Shown piece after piece: positions 29,027 to 38,606 of a stretch of 64,000 bases of DNA. The translations under genes and the position numbers were made by a program. Positions within the stretch are counted from its first letter, which is position 1. The number at the start of each line of letters is the position of its first letter. Where the stretch lies: contig NZ_AP025514.1 of the NCBI RefSeq assembly GCF_024347655.1, positions 1,054,001 to 1,118,000 of the forward strand. Reading direction: 5' to 3'. The stretch is from Vibrio toranzoniae. Its GTDB lineage: Bacteria; Pseudomonadota; Gammaproteobacteria; Enterobacterales; Vibrionaceae. Under the pieces are notes generated by a model that saw only the letters and a list, made by a program, of their open reading frames with translations, was not told the DNA's origin and did not search any database.

Positions 29027-31144
29027 ATGCGCTCTCTATCGGTACAGTGGAAAATAACCCTCTTAGCAGGTTGTTGCCTACTCATTACTTCACTGTCTCT
29101 TATTGGTTTCTCGATCTACAACGCGACGAGCAATCAACAAGTCATCAAATCTCAAAGCTCAGAATCGGTTATCAACAAAACTCAGCAGTTGTTGGCGTCA
29201 GTTTCTCAGCTCAATGCTCAAGAAACGCAACGTTATATCGACGAAGCTATTTACCGCGCCGAGATGCTAGCGGCGAGTGCTCTGTTTCTAAAGAATAATG
29301 CGGATGAAAACTTTACCCCAAGTGAAGAACTTCGTACTGCATTGGATGAAATGGTGCGTCGTTCAGTTTTAAATTTTGATTCGATTCAAGGGGCGTACTT
29401 AGTCTTTAAGCCAGATTTGCTTGATAGTGAAGACGCGAACTATGTGAATGCAGATTATGTCGGCTCTAACGAAAAAGGCCGTTTCGCACCTTATTGGAAG
29501 GTGGCTGATAACGGTGAGAATGTTTTGCCGAACGTGATCTCAGAATCAACATTGAGCGATGATAGCAATAGTGAGCGTTTTTATTGTCCTTTGTCATCAG
29601 GGCAAACGTGTATTAGTACACCAAAAGTTGTAAACAGCGGTGGTAAAACCTTACTGACTTCCTCAATTTCTGTGCCTATTTTAGTCGATGATGTAGCCAT
29701 TGGTTTCTTAGGGATAGACCTAAGGCTTGATGGCTTAGTGGATGTAGTCACTCAATCTGATCAAAGTTTGTTTGATGGTGCTGGTGCTATTTATGTCGTT
29801 AGTTTGGACGGTTCGGTTATTGCTTCTGATGATTCTAGTATTGCTGTTGGTTCGACTTTCCAGAGTGACCACACGAACAGTGATTTGATGACCGACTTTA
29901 TCTTTGGTGGCGAAGTGACAACGCAATGGAGCAAAAACGACGAGTGGTTACTCGCATTTGCTCCTGTTATAGCGGCTAACCAAACTTGGGGAGTTCTATT
30001 CGAGATCCCAAGAGAGAGTGTCGTCGCTGATGCAAACCAGTTGGATTCCATCATTAGTACTAAGTTAAGTCAAGGTATCAAAACAGAAGTTATCGCAGGC
30101 ACTCTCTTTACTCTATTTGGCTTGGCCATTATTGCATTTGCTTCACTGTCCATTGTTAAGCCAATTCGACAGGTGGTTGAGAGGTTGAATGATATTGCTT
30201 CTGGTGAAGGTGATTTAACGCAGCGTTTAGAAGTGAAATCTCAAGATGAAATAGGTCAGCTATCGAAAGGCTTTAATCTGTTCCTAGATAAGCTTCAGCA
30301 CACAATCAAAGAAGTGGTTTTAACTACAGAGCAAGTGGCGAGCACAACAGGCCAAGCGAAAGCATCCGCATCAAGCACTCGTGAAAGCAGCGAATCTCAA
30401 TTCAAAGAAGTGGATTTAGTTGCAACAGCGGCAGAAGAGATGACTCAAACAGCAGGTTTGGTGGTACAAAACGCAGAAGTGGCCGTTGATGCGGCTAGCG
30501 AAGCTAACCGTTCTGCTCAACAAGGCCAAGAAGTTATCGAGCTTTCTGCCGGTGAAATGAGAAAGCTGGTGGAGCGTATGTCGAGCGCGGTGCCTATTGT
30601 TGAAGAGCTAGCAAAGAATAATGGAAACATCACCGAGATCTTAAGTGTCATTGAAGGGATTTCTGAGCAAACTAACTTATTAGCACTGAATGCGGCGATT
30701 GAAGCGGCGAGGGCCGGTGAGCAAGGTCGAGGTTTTGCGGTTGTTGCGGATGAGGTGAGAAACCTAGCAAGTCGCACGCATTCATCGGTTGGTGAAATCA
30801 GAGCGGTTATCGATAAGGTTCACGCAGGTACTCAAGATGTTGTTGAGGCGATACAAGAAGGTAATATTCTCGCCAATGATACCGCGTTACATGTTCAAAA
30901 AGCGGTTGAAGATCTTGGTTCGATCTTTACCTCGATAGAAGCGATCAGTGACATGAACAATCAGATCGTCAGAGCGGCAGAAGAGCAGCAATCCGTTTCT
31001 GGTGAAGTGAATCAAAGCGTGGTTAACATACGTGATTTGAGTGCTAAGATTTTAGAGCAAGCTGCGGCGTCTGAACAAGTCGGAAGTGAAATTGATCAGC
31101 TGTCTCAACAGCAACAGAAATTAGTTAATCAGTTTAAGGTCTAG
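29027..31144 (+). CDS. Methyl-accepting chemotaxis protein
   Basis: 705 aa chemoreceptor. Membrane segment 1 is about residues 10-31; a periplasmic double-Cache-like sensor of about 310 residues follows, with two Cys ([11 protein letters not shown]) and a TSSISVPIL...GFLGIDLRL repeat-like element. Segment 2 is about 346-368, then HAMP ([25 protein letters not shown]). The signalling tip is conserved ([20 protein letters not shown], near 545-565). The ligand is unknown. There is no CheA/CheW-linked gene nearby. A bidirectional terminator follows. Confidence 0.94.
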   Translation: MRSLSVQWKITLLAGCCLLITSLSLIGFSIYNATSNQQVIKSQSSESVINKTQQLLASVSQLNAQETQRYIDEAIYRAEMLAASALFLKNNADENFTPSEELRTALDEMVRRSVLNFDSIQGAYLVFKPDLLDSEDANYVNADYVGSNEKGRFAPYWKVADNGENVLPNVISESTLSDDSNSERFYCPLSSGQTCISTPKVVNSGGKTLLTSSISVPILVDDVAIGFLGIDLRLDGLVDVVTQSDQSLFDGAGAIYVVSLDGSVIASDDSSIAVGSTFQSDHTNSDLMTDFIFGGEVTTQWSKNDEWLLAFAPVIAANQTWGVLFEIPRESVVADANQLDSIISTKLSQGIKTEVIAGTLFTLFGLAIIAFASLSIVKPIRQVVERLNDIASGEGDLTQRLEVKSQDEIGQLSKGFNLFLDKLQHTIKEVVLTTEQVASTTGQAKASASSTRESSESQFKEVDLVATAAEEMTQTAGLVVQNAEVAVDAASEANRSAQQGQEVIELSAGEMRKLVERMSSAVPIVEELAKNNGNITEILSVIEGISEQTNLLALNAAIEAARAGEQGRGFAVVADEVRNLASRTHSSVGEIRAVIDKVHAGTQDVVEAIQEGNILANDTALHVQKAVEDLGSIFTSIEAISDMNNQIVRAAEEQQSVSGEVNQSVVNIRDLSAKILEQAAASEQVGSEIDQLSQQQQKLVNQFKV

Positions 31145-31174
31145 TGGTTTAGAACTGATTAAAAAGGTGAATTA

Positions 31175-31212
31175 AAAAAGGACAAATGAAGATTTCATTT
31201 GTCCTTTTTTTT
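31175..31212 (+). terminator. Terminator between the convergent MCP and roxA genes
   Basis: GGACAAATGAA-GAT-TTCATTTGTCC, a perfect 11-bp stem flanked by an A run on the left and eight T on the right, so it can work in both directions. Confidence 0.9.
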
Positions 31213-31283
31213 CTTCTGAGGTTTGCTCTAACGTTCTAGCTTCTAAAATTCAGTAATTTCCGCCGAAACCTCTGCTAGCGAAG

Positions 31284-32417
31284 TTAGTCTTCAATAAACC
31301 AGTAACCTTTGTTCACTAACTCAGTCACAATCGTTACGCCCGAAGGAGATAGAGTGGCAGCTGAATTAATCACGGCCTCATCGCAAAGTATGTTGAGTAG
31401 TGATGAGTCAGCTTCGTCAACCTTAACCACTTCACCATTGATGTAAGCCGTGTTGCTTTCATTTTCATGGTAGAGCGCTTTTAAGCCTGATACACGATGA
31501 ATCTCGCCCTCAGACTCTAAGTGCTGAGCGATCTCTTCTTGAGTCCACAAAGGCTCAGGTGCAACGATATCAAGCTGGTGGCGTGACTGGCTTAGCAAGC
31601 AACCCATGAAATCACTGATCGTTTCTGGTTCTTCCAAGGCTGACTTCAACATATCAGTCAGGTTATCTAAGTCTGATGAGCGAATCTTGCCGTAGCCTTC
31701 TTGCGTTTTGAACTCTGGATCATGCAGGTGAACGTCACCCATATCATGAGCAAGTACAAAGTCGGCAAAGTTGCTGATCAGCTCTTGTTCTTTAGGGGAG
31801 CGATAGCCAATAGAGTAGCTCATTGACGGCTCTAACGTGTTCCCTTCATGCGGGAAACCTGGTGGGATATAAAGGATATCGCCAGGTTCTAAGATTTCGT
31901 CAATGATTGGCTCAAAGCCTTCTATTTGACGAAGTGCAGAGGCTTGAACGGATTCTGTGTACTGACCTATATCCTTCGCACCAACCTTCCATTGACGCTT
32001 ACCTTGACCTTGGATGATGAATACATCGTATTGATCAATGTGAGGGCCTACACCGCCTTCAGGTGCTGAATAGCAGATCATGAGGTCGTCGAACAACCAG
32101 TTTGGTAATTGTTGGAACGCTTCAGTCAGCTGATGTGCACCTTGATGCCAGTGGTTCGCCGCTTGAACAATCAATTGCCAATGGCTTTCAGTGAGTTCAC
32201 CAAACTTTTCTTCAGAAAAAGGGCCATGTTCTGCTGTCCATTGGTTGTCGAGGTTAGAAACAAAGCGAGAATCCACTTCTTCTTCCATCGATAAACCAGC
32301 AAGTTCTTCCGGCGAAATGGGGTCGACGAAGTTTTGGAAGCCACCTTTTAAGATGGTTGGTTTTTTATGCCAGTAATTTTCAAGAAATTCTGGCATAGAA
32401 AAGCTAAGTTGGTACAT
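31284..32417 (-). CDS. roxA: Ribosomal oxygenase RoxA (YcfD), L16 arginine 3-hydroxylase, JmjC/cupin
   Basis: 377 aa Fe(II)/2-oxoglutarate oxygenase that hydroxylates an arginine of ribosomal protein L16. The iron triad is visible: His126 and Asp128 in VGPHIDQYDVF and His190 in PPGFPHEGN. Further conserved blocks are KGGFQNFVDPISPEELAGL, DDLMICYSAPEGG and the C-terminal winged-helix part ending KGYWFIED. E. coli YcfD is 373 aa. It sits at the head of a minus-strand run, with ybaM and priC upstream, possibly under a separate promoter. Confidence 0.94.
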   Translation of the reverse strand: MYQLSFSMPEFLENYWHKKPTILKGGFQNFVDPISPEELAGLSMEEEVDSRFVSNLDNQWTAEHGPFSEEKFGELTESHWQLIVQAANHWHQGAHQLTEAFQQLPNWLFDDLMICYSAPEGGVGPHIDQYDVFIIQGQGKRQWKVGAKDIGQYTESVQASALRQIEGFEPIIDEILEPGDILYIPPGFPHEGNTLEPSMSYSIGYRSPKEQELISNFADFVLAHDMGDVHLHDPEFKTQEGYGKIRSSDLDNLTDMLKSALEEPETISDFMGCLLSQSRHQLDIVAPEPLWTQEEIAQHLESEGEIHRVSGLKALYHENESNTAYINGEVVKVDEADSSLLNILCDEAVINSAATLSPSGVTIVTELVNKGYWFIED

Positions 32418-32436
32418 GTGAATCCTGTATATTTTA

Positions 32437-32471
32437 ATGCTAGATGCTAGATGCTAGATGCTAGATGCTAG
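32437..32471. repeat. Five tandem copies of a 7-bp unit (ATGCTAG)
   Basis: Exact tandem heptamers fill 35 bp between the roxA start and the ybaM 3' end; the last two and a half copies form the C-terminal codons and stop of ybaM. A heptamer is not a multiple of three, so copy changes can shift the frame. Confidence 0.95.
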
Positions 32472-32624
32472 TTTGGCTTGTAAATCTTGCTGGACAATTT
32501 TGATTGCTTCTAACGCTACTTTTGGATCGATTTCGTTGCTTTCGAGCAGATAGATCAGGTCGACAGCCAACTTAACTTCTTCTGGTGCGTTATCCAGTGG
32601 TGATGGTGTGTTATCAGTGTTCAT
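32454..32624 (-). CDS. ybaM: YbaM family small protein (DUF2496)
   Basis: 56 aa, function unknown. It reads MNTDNTPSPLDNAPEEV then KLAVDLIYLLESNEIDP and ends in LASSI. The NAPEEVKLAVDLIYLLE block matches E. coli YbaM (53 aa), which is likewise next to priC. The start codon lies inside the end of priC (11-nt overlap, AATGAACACTGA), implying translational coupling. The final codons come from the ATGCTAG tandem repeat, so its extreme C-terminus may vary between strains. Confidence 0.88.
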   Translation of the reverse strand: MNTDNTPSPLDNAPEEVKLAVDLIYLLESNEIDPKVALEAIKIVQQDLQAKLASSI

Positions 32625-33162
32625 TTCGCTTAGGGTTCTCTAAGTTAATCAGTCTCTCAATATTTTTCATTGAGTCTTCACAGCGCTCTAATCGTTCTTT
32701 TGCTAACTGCCAAGCCTCTTCCGCTTTTTTCTTACTGTGACGAGGCGCAGAATCAAACGCTAACTTTCGTGCTTGAACTAAATCGACTAGCCGCTTTTGC
32801 CAATCTTGATGCTGTGCAAGTTCATTGTATAAATCGTTTAAACTTTTCCCTGATTTACTTTTTCTATCTAGACGCAAATCGTGGTTGGCTAACTCTCGTT
32901 GAATCGCAGCAATCTGGTTGGTCAGCTTTTCAGTTAGATAATTCGCTCGTGATGAAGTGAGTTGATTGGTGCTCTGTTCACGAATGATTGTGTTATAAGT
33001 CGCCTGAGTTTCGAGTGCATAGGGAAGCAGAATAGAGGAACCACACTTAAACAAGGCTCGATCAAACAGTGCTTGATGGTAAGCACCACGAGATTTATCG
33101 ACCTGAGAGCAATGGCCAATCAAGGTGTCAATAACACTTTTTAGTTTTGAAAACTGATTCAT
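32614..33162 (-). CDS. priC: Primosomal replication protein PriC
   Basis: 182 aa (E. coli PriC 175 aa), all-helical and rich in Lys, Arg and Gln. It helps reload DnaB at stalled forks with SSB. Sequence conservation in this family is low; the call rests on size, the ALFDRALFKCGSSILLPYALETQ and HQDWQKRLVDLVQARK segments, and the adjoining ybaM, the same pair as in E. coli. It overlaps ybaM by 11 nt. Confidence 0.85.
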   Translation of the reverse strand: MNQFSKLKSVIDTLIGHCSQVDKSRGAYHQALFDRALFKCGSSILLPYALETQATYNTIIREQSTNQLTSSRANYLTEKLTNQIAAIQRELANHDLRLDRKSKSGKSLNDLYNELAQHQDWQKRLVDLVQARKLAFDSAPRHSKKKAEEAWQLAKERLERCEDSMKNIERLINLENPKRNEH

Positions 33163-33184
33163 GTTGCTTCCTGTTTGCTGGTGG

Positions 33185-33964
33185 CTATAAGTTTACAAAC
33201 CACGCTTCGTAAGCCAGTTTAATGGCAAGAACACTGACCACAGTCACAAAGACAGGTCGTATAAACGTCGCACCAAAACGAATCGCAGAGTGTGCACCAA
33301 CAAATGCCCCTGCCATTAAGCAAACACCCATGGTTAAACCAAGAACCCAATCAATATGACCCAAAATGGCGAAAGTTACCAAAGAAGTGAAGTTACTGGT
33401 AAAGTTCATTGCTTTAGCTAGGCCAGAAGCAAGTAAGATATTCAGGCGGTAAAGTGCCATAGAACTTACGGTCCAAAATGCGCCGGTTCCTGGGCCTGCA
33501 ACACCATCGTAAAACCCAAGAATGAACCCTTGGTACTTTTGTTTTCTTTTAAGTACCGGACACGGTTTAGGAGACACATCGTGGCTCACGTCTGGAGTCT
33601 TGTGGAAAATGGTATAGACCGCCGCCGCTAAAATAATGAGCGGTAAGACTTTCTCTAACCATTCAGTACTGATTGCATCAACGGTTAATGTGCCAATAGT
33701 CGCACCTATTAGCGTTGCTATGAATGCGTTGACCCAGCACTCAGGTTTAAATAATTTCTTACGGTAATACGTAAAAGCCGCTGTCGATGATGCAAACGTC
33801 GCAGCGAGCTTATTGGTACCCAGCGCAATGTGTGGTGGTAGGCCAAGTGATAACAAAGCGGGGACGGTTAACATCCCACCACCGCCTGCTACAGCATCAA
33901 TAAAGCCAGCTGCAAATGCAACCAGAGCAAGAATAACCAACATGGTTGGTTCAATCATTTCCAT
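33185..33964 (-). CDS. yfcA: YfcA-type TauE/SafE family membrane exporter
   Basis: 259 aa with about 8 hydrophobic segments and two family repeats: AAGFIDAVAGGGGMLTVPALL near residue 20 and LGFYDGVAGPGTGAFW near 150. E. coli YfcA is 269 aa. The family includes sulfite and sulfoacetate exporters, but the substrate of this member is unknown. The start may be ATG 33964 or the next Met at 33958; no ribosome-binding site decides. It is 22 bp upstream of priC on the same strand and may share a transcript with priC-ybaM. Confidence 0.88.
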   Translation of the reverse strand: MEMIEPTMLVILALVAFAAGFIDAVAGGGGMLTVPALLSLGLPPHIALGTNKLAATFASSTAAFTYYRKKLFKPECWVNAFIATLIGATIGTLTVDAISTEWLEKVLPLIILAAAVYTIFHKTPDVSHDVSPKPCPVLKRKQKYQGFILGFYDGVAGPGTGAFWTVSSMALYRLNILLASGLAKAMNFTSNFTSLVTFAILGHIDWVLGLTMGVCLMAGAFVGAHSAIRFGATFIRPVFVTVVSVLAIKLAYEAWFVNL

Positions 33965-34091
33965 AAATAGCTAGTGTTCTCGTTGTCGGCTGGTCGTACA
34001 GCCACACGAATAATCGATGGATTAGTCATGTTGGGTTGTGAATGCAGGGCCTAGCGATAACTGGCCCATAACTACCTTAAGGGTAGGAAAA

Positions 34092-36167
34092 TTAGTAATT
34101 TATTGTTCTTTTAAAAGGCGGTAGCGAGTCGAGTAGGGACTTCCCGTATCGCTTCGTCACTATACGTCTATCAAGGATGGTGACTTTACCAGAATCTCGT
34201 TCTTTTCGCAGTAGCCGACCGACAGATTGAATAAGCTTTTTACTCGCATCTGGAACCGTAATCTGCATAAAGGGATTACCGCCACGTGATTCAATATATT
34301 CTGAATGTGCTTGTTCTACTGGGGAGGTTGGAACGCCAAAAGGAATCTTGGTAATAACTAGGTTTTCAAGAAGTTCTCCTGGTAGATCAAGGCCTTCTGA
34401 AAAGCTTCCAGTTCCAAAAAGAACGCTTGTTTTACCTTGGTCTATGAGCTTTTTATGTTTTTTTAGGATTTCAGTGCGTGAAGTGTCACCTTGAACCTGT
34501 AAAGCCCATGACTTTTTAACGAAAACTGTTGCCAAAGCTTCTGCAACTTTATTCATTTGCCAGTAAGAAGAGAATAGAACGAGATTGGCTTTGTTGTTTT
34601 CTATTACCTTAGGCAAAATTTCAATAAGATAGTCGGTAAACTGAGGCGCTTGCGGTTCGTATTTCATGGCAGGAACGATCAGCTCCGCTTGATTCTGATA
34701 ATCAAACGGTGATGCCAAAGCCAGAAATTGTACGCCATCGTCTTCTTTTTGACTGATCCCCGCTTGGTGACAGAAAAAGCTGAACGAGTTGAGAGCTCTC
34801 ATCGTCGCAGAAACAAGCACTGCACCGACACAACGACTCCAAATCTGTTGGTCAAGTTGCCAGCCAACTTCGAGTGGTGAAACATTAACAACGAAATCGC
34901 CTTCATTCTCTTTATTGAGTTCAAGCCAGCGAGCTAAAGGCGCGCCTTTTTCACGTTTCGGCTCGGCCATTAAGCGCCAAACTTGCGCTAGGTTTTCTGT
35001 TCTTTGTATATAGAAGCCGATTTCAGCAAGCGCGGGCTCAGCTAATTTCGTTGAAAGTTCTCCATCTTTAACACGCTCAGCAATAAGGTCTGCAATCTTA
35101 GCGACAGCCTGACTCGCTTTTTGACTCAATTGTTTGAGGTCTTTAGATTCGTTCTCTAACCATTCTGGTAAGTCACCATGTTCAAAACGGTACAATCCAT
35201 CTTCAAAATGGGTGGCGTCAAACTGCTTGCTGAGCTGCGTGAGTGTGGGAATCAGCTGTTGTACGGAATCTTGTAATTCATTTCTGAAACGACCCACTCG
35301 CTTTTCATCCGCCAAGCCCGAAAGCTTGGTGATGGATTGATTCAAGCGCTCTAACCAAGATGCGGCACCTTTTAAGCTTGCCGCAGCAGAAGAGTGATCT
35401 CTTGCTACGTGTGGTAAGTGATGAGCCTCATCGAATATATAGATGCTGTTTTCTGGCTCTGGCAGTATTACCCCGCCACCTAAGTCAGCGTCTGCCATCA
35501 CCAAGCTGTGATTGGCAATAATCACGTCCGCTTTATCTAGCTCCGAGCGTGCTTTTTGGAAAGGGCAGTCTCTATGAGAAGGCATACTGTTATTACAGCT
35601 GTGCTTATCACTGACAATCATTTGCCAAATCATGTTGTCGATCGGTTTCGGCCATGAATCACGGTCGCCATCCCATTTACCTTGAGTCAAACTGCGGTAC
35701 ATGGTCTGTAATTGTTCGATGTCTTTTTGCTTTGGCTTGGATTCGAACATAGCCATCTGACCACCATCAACCCCACAAGCTGTGGCTAGCTTCTCGGCAC
35801 AGCAATAACGCTGTCTACCTTTGGCGAGTATAAAAGAGAACTCTCTATCAGTAAGTCTTCTATATAGAGGGAGATCTTTATTGACGAGTTGTTCTTGAAG
35901 TGCAACTGTCGCCGTTGAAATGACGATTTTTCGATTGTTGAGTACCGCAACAGGAATCGTCGCCATTAAATAAGCCAGTGATTTGCCAATCCCCGTTCCT
36001 GCCTCTGCAACAATCATGCGATTACTTTTGTGGTATTGCCCACAAAGTGTCTTTGCTATTTCTGCAACAAGGTAATTTTGAGCACGTCGAGGTACAAAGT
36101 TGTCCAACTGATATTGGAGGTTTTGATAACTGGTGCGGATAGAGTTTTGAATTTTAGTAGTTAGCAT
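34092..36167 (-). CDS. dinG: ATP-dependent DNA helicase DinG-like (XPD family)
   Basis: 691 aa SF2 helicase that resolves R-loops and other structured DNA. Walker A is AEAGTGIGKSLAYL, the DEAH box is FDEAHHLPHV and motif VI is QSVGRLLRKERDSG. Start ATG 36167 (MLTTKIQNSIRTSY) is preceded by TAGGT at 7 nt and matches the E. coli N-terminus; 12 upstream codons are not needed. Candidate Fe-S ligands are in RYCCAEKLATAC and HSCNNSMPSHRDCPF; the second cluster of E. coli DinG has three Cys, here only two. No LexA box is visible upstream. Confidence 0.9.
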   Translation of the reverse strand: MLTTKIQNSIRTSYQNLQYQLDNFVPRRAQNYLVAEIAKTLCGQYHKSNRMIVAEAGTGIGKSLAYLMATIPVAVLNNRKIVISTATVALQEQLVNKDLPLYRRLTDREFSFILAKGRQRYCCAEKLATACGVDGGQMAMFESKPKQKDIEQLQTMYRSLTQGKWDGDRDSWPKPIDNMIWQMIVSDKHSCNNSMPSHRDCPFQKARSELDKADVIIANHSLVMADADLGGGVILPEPENSIYIFDEAHHLPHVARDHSSAAASLKGAASWLERLNQSITKLSGLADEKRVGRFRNELQDSVQQLIPTLTQLSKQFDATHFEDGLYRFEHGDLPEWLENESKDLKQLSQKASQAVAKIADLIAERVKDGELSTKLAEPALAEIGFYIQRTENLAQVWRLMAEPKREKGAPLARWLELNKENEGDFVVNVSPLEVGWQLDQQIWSRCVGAVLVSATMRALNSFSFFCHQAGISQKEDDGVQFLALASPFDYQNQAELIVPAMKYEPQAPQFTDYLIEILPKVIENNKANLVLFSSYWQMNKVAEALATVFVKKSWALQVQGDTSRTEILKKHKKLIDQGKTSVLFGTGSFSEGLDLPGELLENLVITKIPFGVPTSPVEQAHSEYIESRGGNPFMQITVPDASKKLIQSVGRLLRKERDSGKVTILDRRIVTKRYGKSLLDSLPPFKRTINY

Positions 36168-36679
36168 ACTGTGACCTACGTAACGGAGCGAGGATAGTAG
36201 CACATATCACTAGCCGGTACATTTACGGCAAAATAGCTCGCTTTTGAATCAAAGGTAGATCTCGTTCACAAAAAAAAACTGAACCATCAGGAACTTAACT
36301 ATTTTATTTATCTTGTGAAATATAAATATTAAAAAAGACTGGCTATTAGGTGTAAAATTCTTATTCAGTGGTTTTTTTTATACTTTTATGGTTTTTAATG
36401 CTGTATTTTTTATTTTTATAGTTATTATATTTCCCAGTGAAACTAAGGATAAGTTACTCGTAAAACAATGAAAAAAAATGTAAGTGTTTGATTTTTAGCT
36501 GTTTATGTTTTTTTTGAGTGTTTTTTTAGTTTATTTGACACGCAGGATAATCTTTTGCAATCTAGACCTCGAAATTTAGTGACAGTGGTTAGCCAACAAA
36601 GAGTGGTAATTACTAGTCACAAAAATAATAGGGAACCGGGCAAGGATCTCCCATTCTTAGAAAAGGCAGTGGATTTATT
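36168..36679. other. AT-rich region between dinG and the porin gene
   Basis: About 510 bp, no gene. It has long T and A tracts and a TTGACA at 36535-36540 that could be a -35 element of the porin, but no good -10 follows at 17 bp. A long untranslated leader (over 100 nt) for the porin is likely. No OmpR-type repeat was identified with confidence. Confidence 0.45.
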
Positions 36680-37678
36680 ATGAAAAAGACTCTAATCGCA
36701 TTAGCACTAGCGGGTATCTCAACTTCTACGCTAGCAGCAGGCAACATTTATGACGACGGCACTACAGCGTTCAACGTTAAAGGTGAAATCGATACTTACC
36801 TAAGTACTGCTGAATCAACAACAACAGCTAGTGGTACAGCGACAAAAACCAAGTCTGACATTGACGTGGATCTATGGGCAAAAATCCAAATCGATGCAAC
36901 GCATAAGTTGAACGATAGCGTATCTGCATTCGGCTCTTTCGAAATCCAAAACGGTAACGGTTTTGATGGTTGGAAAGGTAAGGTAAGCGACGATAATTCA
37001 ATGCAAACTGATGACCTTTACTTCGGTTTCAATATTGGTGAAAACTTCGGTATTGCTGCTGGTGAAGTAGGTGACTTCGGTGACTCTCTAGACGCAGTAA
37101 CACTAGACAACACTAACGAAGGTTTAGGTTACATGGATGATTTTGTTAGCTCTCTTGAGTCTGCTGGTCATGCAATTTCAGCTAAGTACACAACTGGTGG
37201 TCTTAAGTTAATCGCTGATACTTACCTATCTTCAGATGAAAATGAAGATGCTGCATACGGTGTATCTGCTGAATACACTTTCGATGAGATGTTCACTCTT
37301 GGCGCTACTTACCAAGATCAAGGTAACCGCGGAAATGGTACTGACCACAGCATCATGGGTGCAAAAGCTGGTCTTACTCTAGGTAACTTCGGCGCGGCAG
37401 TGAACTACATCTTTGAAGACATCGATGGTGCTTCAGATCTAGACACAATTTCTGCTGCTTTAGATTACCAAATCGAAAAAGCACGTCTATACACGTCATT
37501 CGGCTTCACTGACGGTGATAACGATGAAGAAATCAACTACTACACTATCGGTGCTGATTACTCAGTTTCTAGCAACATCTTAGCATTTGTTGAATATACT
37601 GATGCAGAAGATGTAACTGATAACAACAACAAAGTTGAAGGTGACGGTGTTGTTGCTGGTATGTACTACACATTCTAA
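36680..37678 (+). CDS. Outer-membrane porin (general Vibrio type)
   Basis: 332 aa. Signal peptide MKKTLIALALAGISTSTLA, then an acidic, Asp/Gly-rich beta-barrel sequence with the porin-typical ending GMYYTF. It belongs to the Vibrio porin family (OmpU/OmpL-like architecture), but I do not assign a specific member. It forms diffusion channels for small solutes. It is preceded by a long AT-rich leader and followed by a terminator. Confidence 0.9.
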   Translation: MKKTLIALALAGISTSTLAAGNIYDDGTTAFNVKGEIDTYLSTAESTTTASGTATKTKSDIDVDLWAKIQIDATHKLNDSVSAFGSFEIQNGNGFDGWKGKVSDDNSMQTDDLYFGFNIGENFGIAAGEVGDFGDSLDAVTLDNTNEGLGYMDDFVSSLESAGHAISAKYTTGGLKLIADTYLSSDENEDAAYGVSAEYTFDEMFTLGATYQDQGNRGNGTDHSIMGAKAGLTLGNFGAAVNYIFEDIDGASDLDTISAALDYQIEKARLYTSFGFTDGDNDEEINYYTIGADYSVSSNILAFVEYTDAEDVTDNNNKVEGDGVVAGMYYTF

Positions 37679-37705
37679 TCACTTGATATCAAGTTGAATG
37701 TAAAC

Positions 37706-37731
37706 AAAGGTCGCAATTATGCGGCCTTTTT
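37706..37731 (+). terminator. Terminator after the porin gene
   Basis: AAAGGTCGC-AATTAT-GCGGCCTTT, a 9-bp stem with one G-T wobble, followed by TTTTTG; 27 bp past the porin stop. Confidence 0.9.
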
Positions 37732-37755
37732 GATTATATAGGAAAGCTGTCAGTG

Positions 37756-37842
37756 TTATACCCAACTGAGCTTAAATCTCTGGCTAGTAAGCTATATTTT
37801 TATGCATGGTGTTAGCGAGACCTCGAGGTTATTTGGGTATAA
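37756..37842. repeat. Small inverted-repeat-bounded element (MITE-like or REP-like)
   Basis: An 87-bp segment begins TTATACCCAA and ends TTGGGTATAA, perfect 10-bp terminal inverted repeats, and contains the palindrome CCTCGAGG (37821-37828). Similar TATACCCAA...CTCGAGG dispersed repeats are, from memory, common between Vibrio genes. I see no clear target duplication. Confidence 0.5.
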
Positions 37843-37869
37843 GACTTAATGATAAAAAAGGGTTAAATC

Positions 37870-38526
37870 ATGAAACGTACTATTTGGACTTCGATTTTAA
37901 TGGCGCTTTCTGCGTTGAGTGTCCCGAATGCATATGCAAACACCAATTCGTCGACCGAGCTAGATGCGGCTCAAGGGGTTGAAGTGTTATTTATCAATAG
38001 TCAAAAGCAGATGGATGAACCGTTTATGCTTACCACGGGATCGAATCAAATCGTGTTACGCATTGATACGATGTTGGGGCGAGGTGAGCAGCGTGGCAAC
38101 TTCACTTCAGCGCCTTATATTCTTACCTTGGATGTTAATGGTGGCGAATTGGACATCGACGGTCCGAAACTGAAGGGCGTACTTCAAGCAAGAAAAGTGT
38201 TTGAAGGCGATACGATTGACTGGAATGTGAGCCTCAATGGCAGCGATATAGATTACGACCAAATCAAAATGGTGGGGAAAAAGGGCATGCTCCCATATTC
38301 AAACCTTGACGAACAACTTGCGATTTATAACGCAGCCAATGGCATCAGCTTTGCGGGTAATGTCATTGCACCTGTTGCCGGTGCAAGTTTAGTAAACGGT
38401 AAGCAACAAGCAGCTAAGTCTGTAGGCCAAGATAGCCTAGAAATGCAAAAAGCAAAAATGTCGTATTTGAAATTGTCGCCAACTGAGCGTAAATCACTCC
38501 GTAAATGGTTGGTTGACCAGCAGTAA
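37870..38526 (+). CDS. YccT/DUF2057 family periplasmic protein
   Basis: 218 aa with a signal peptide (MKRTIWTSILMALSALSVPNAYA). The mature part has the GVEVLFINSQKQ and LTTGSNQIVLRIDTML blocks of the DUF2057/YccT family and a C-terminal KLSPTERKSLRKWL helix that occurs in relatives. Enterobacterial YccT has been linked to curli control; function here is unknown. It follows the 87-bp repeat element, so it probably has its own promoter and is not part of the porin transcript. Confidence 0.85.
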   Translation: MKRTIWTSILMALSALSVPNAYANTNSSTELDAAQGVEVLFINSQKQMDEPFMLTTGSNQIVLRIDTMLGRGEQRGNFTSAPYILTLDVNGGELDIDGPKLKGVLQARKVFEGDTIDWNVSLNGSDIDYDQIKMVGKKGMLPYSNLDEQLAIYNAANGISFAGNVIAPVAGASLVNGKQQAAKSVGQDSLEMQKAKMSYLKLSPTERKSLRKWLVDQQ

Positions 38527-38606
38527 TTGTACTCAATCAACGTTGATGACTGTTTTTAGGAAGCGAAGCCAGGAGCACTAGCTGCTGGCTCTATTCGTTC
38601 AAGCGG

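Noticed and set aside
32437..32471. Tandem repeat considered as a CRISPR remnant
   Set aside because: Direct heptamers without spacers and no cas genes; a simple microsatellite-like repeat.
36168..36300. LexA box upstream of dinG
   Set aside because: No CTGT-N8-ACAG or close variant was found in the region, unlike for imuA.
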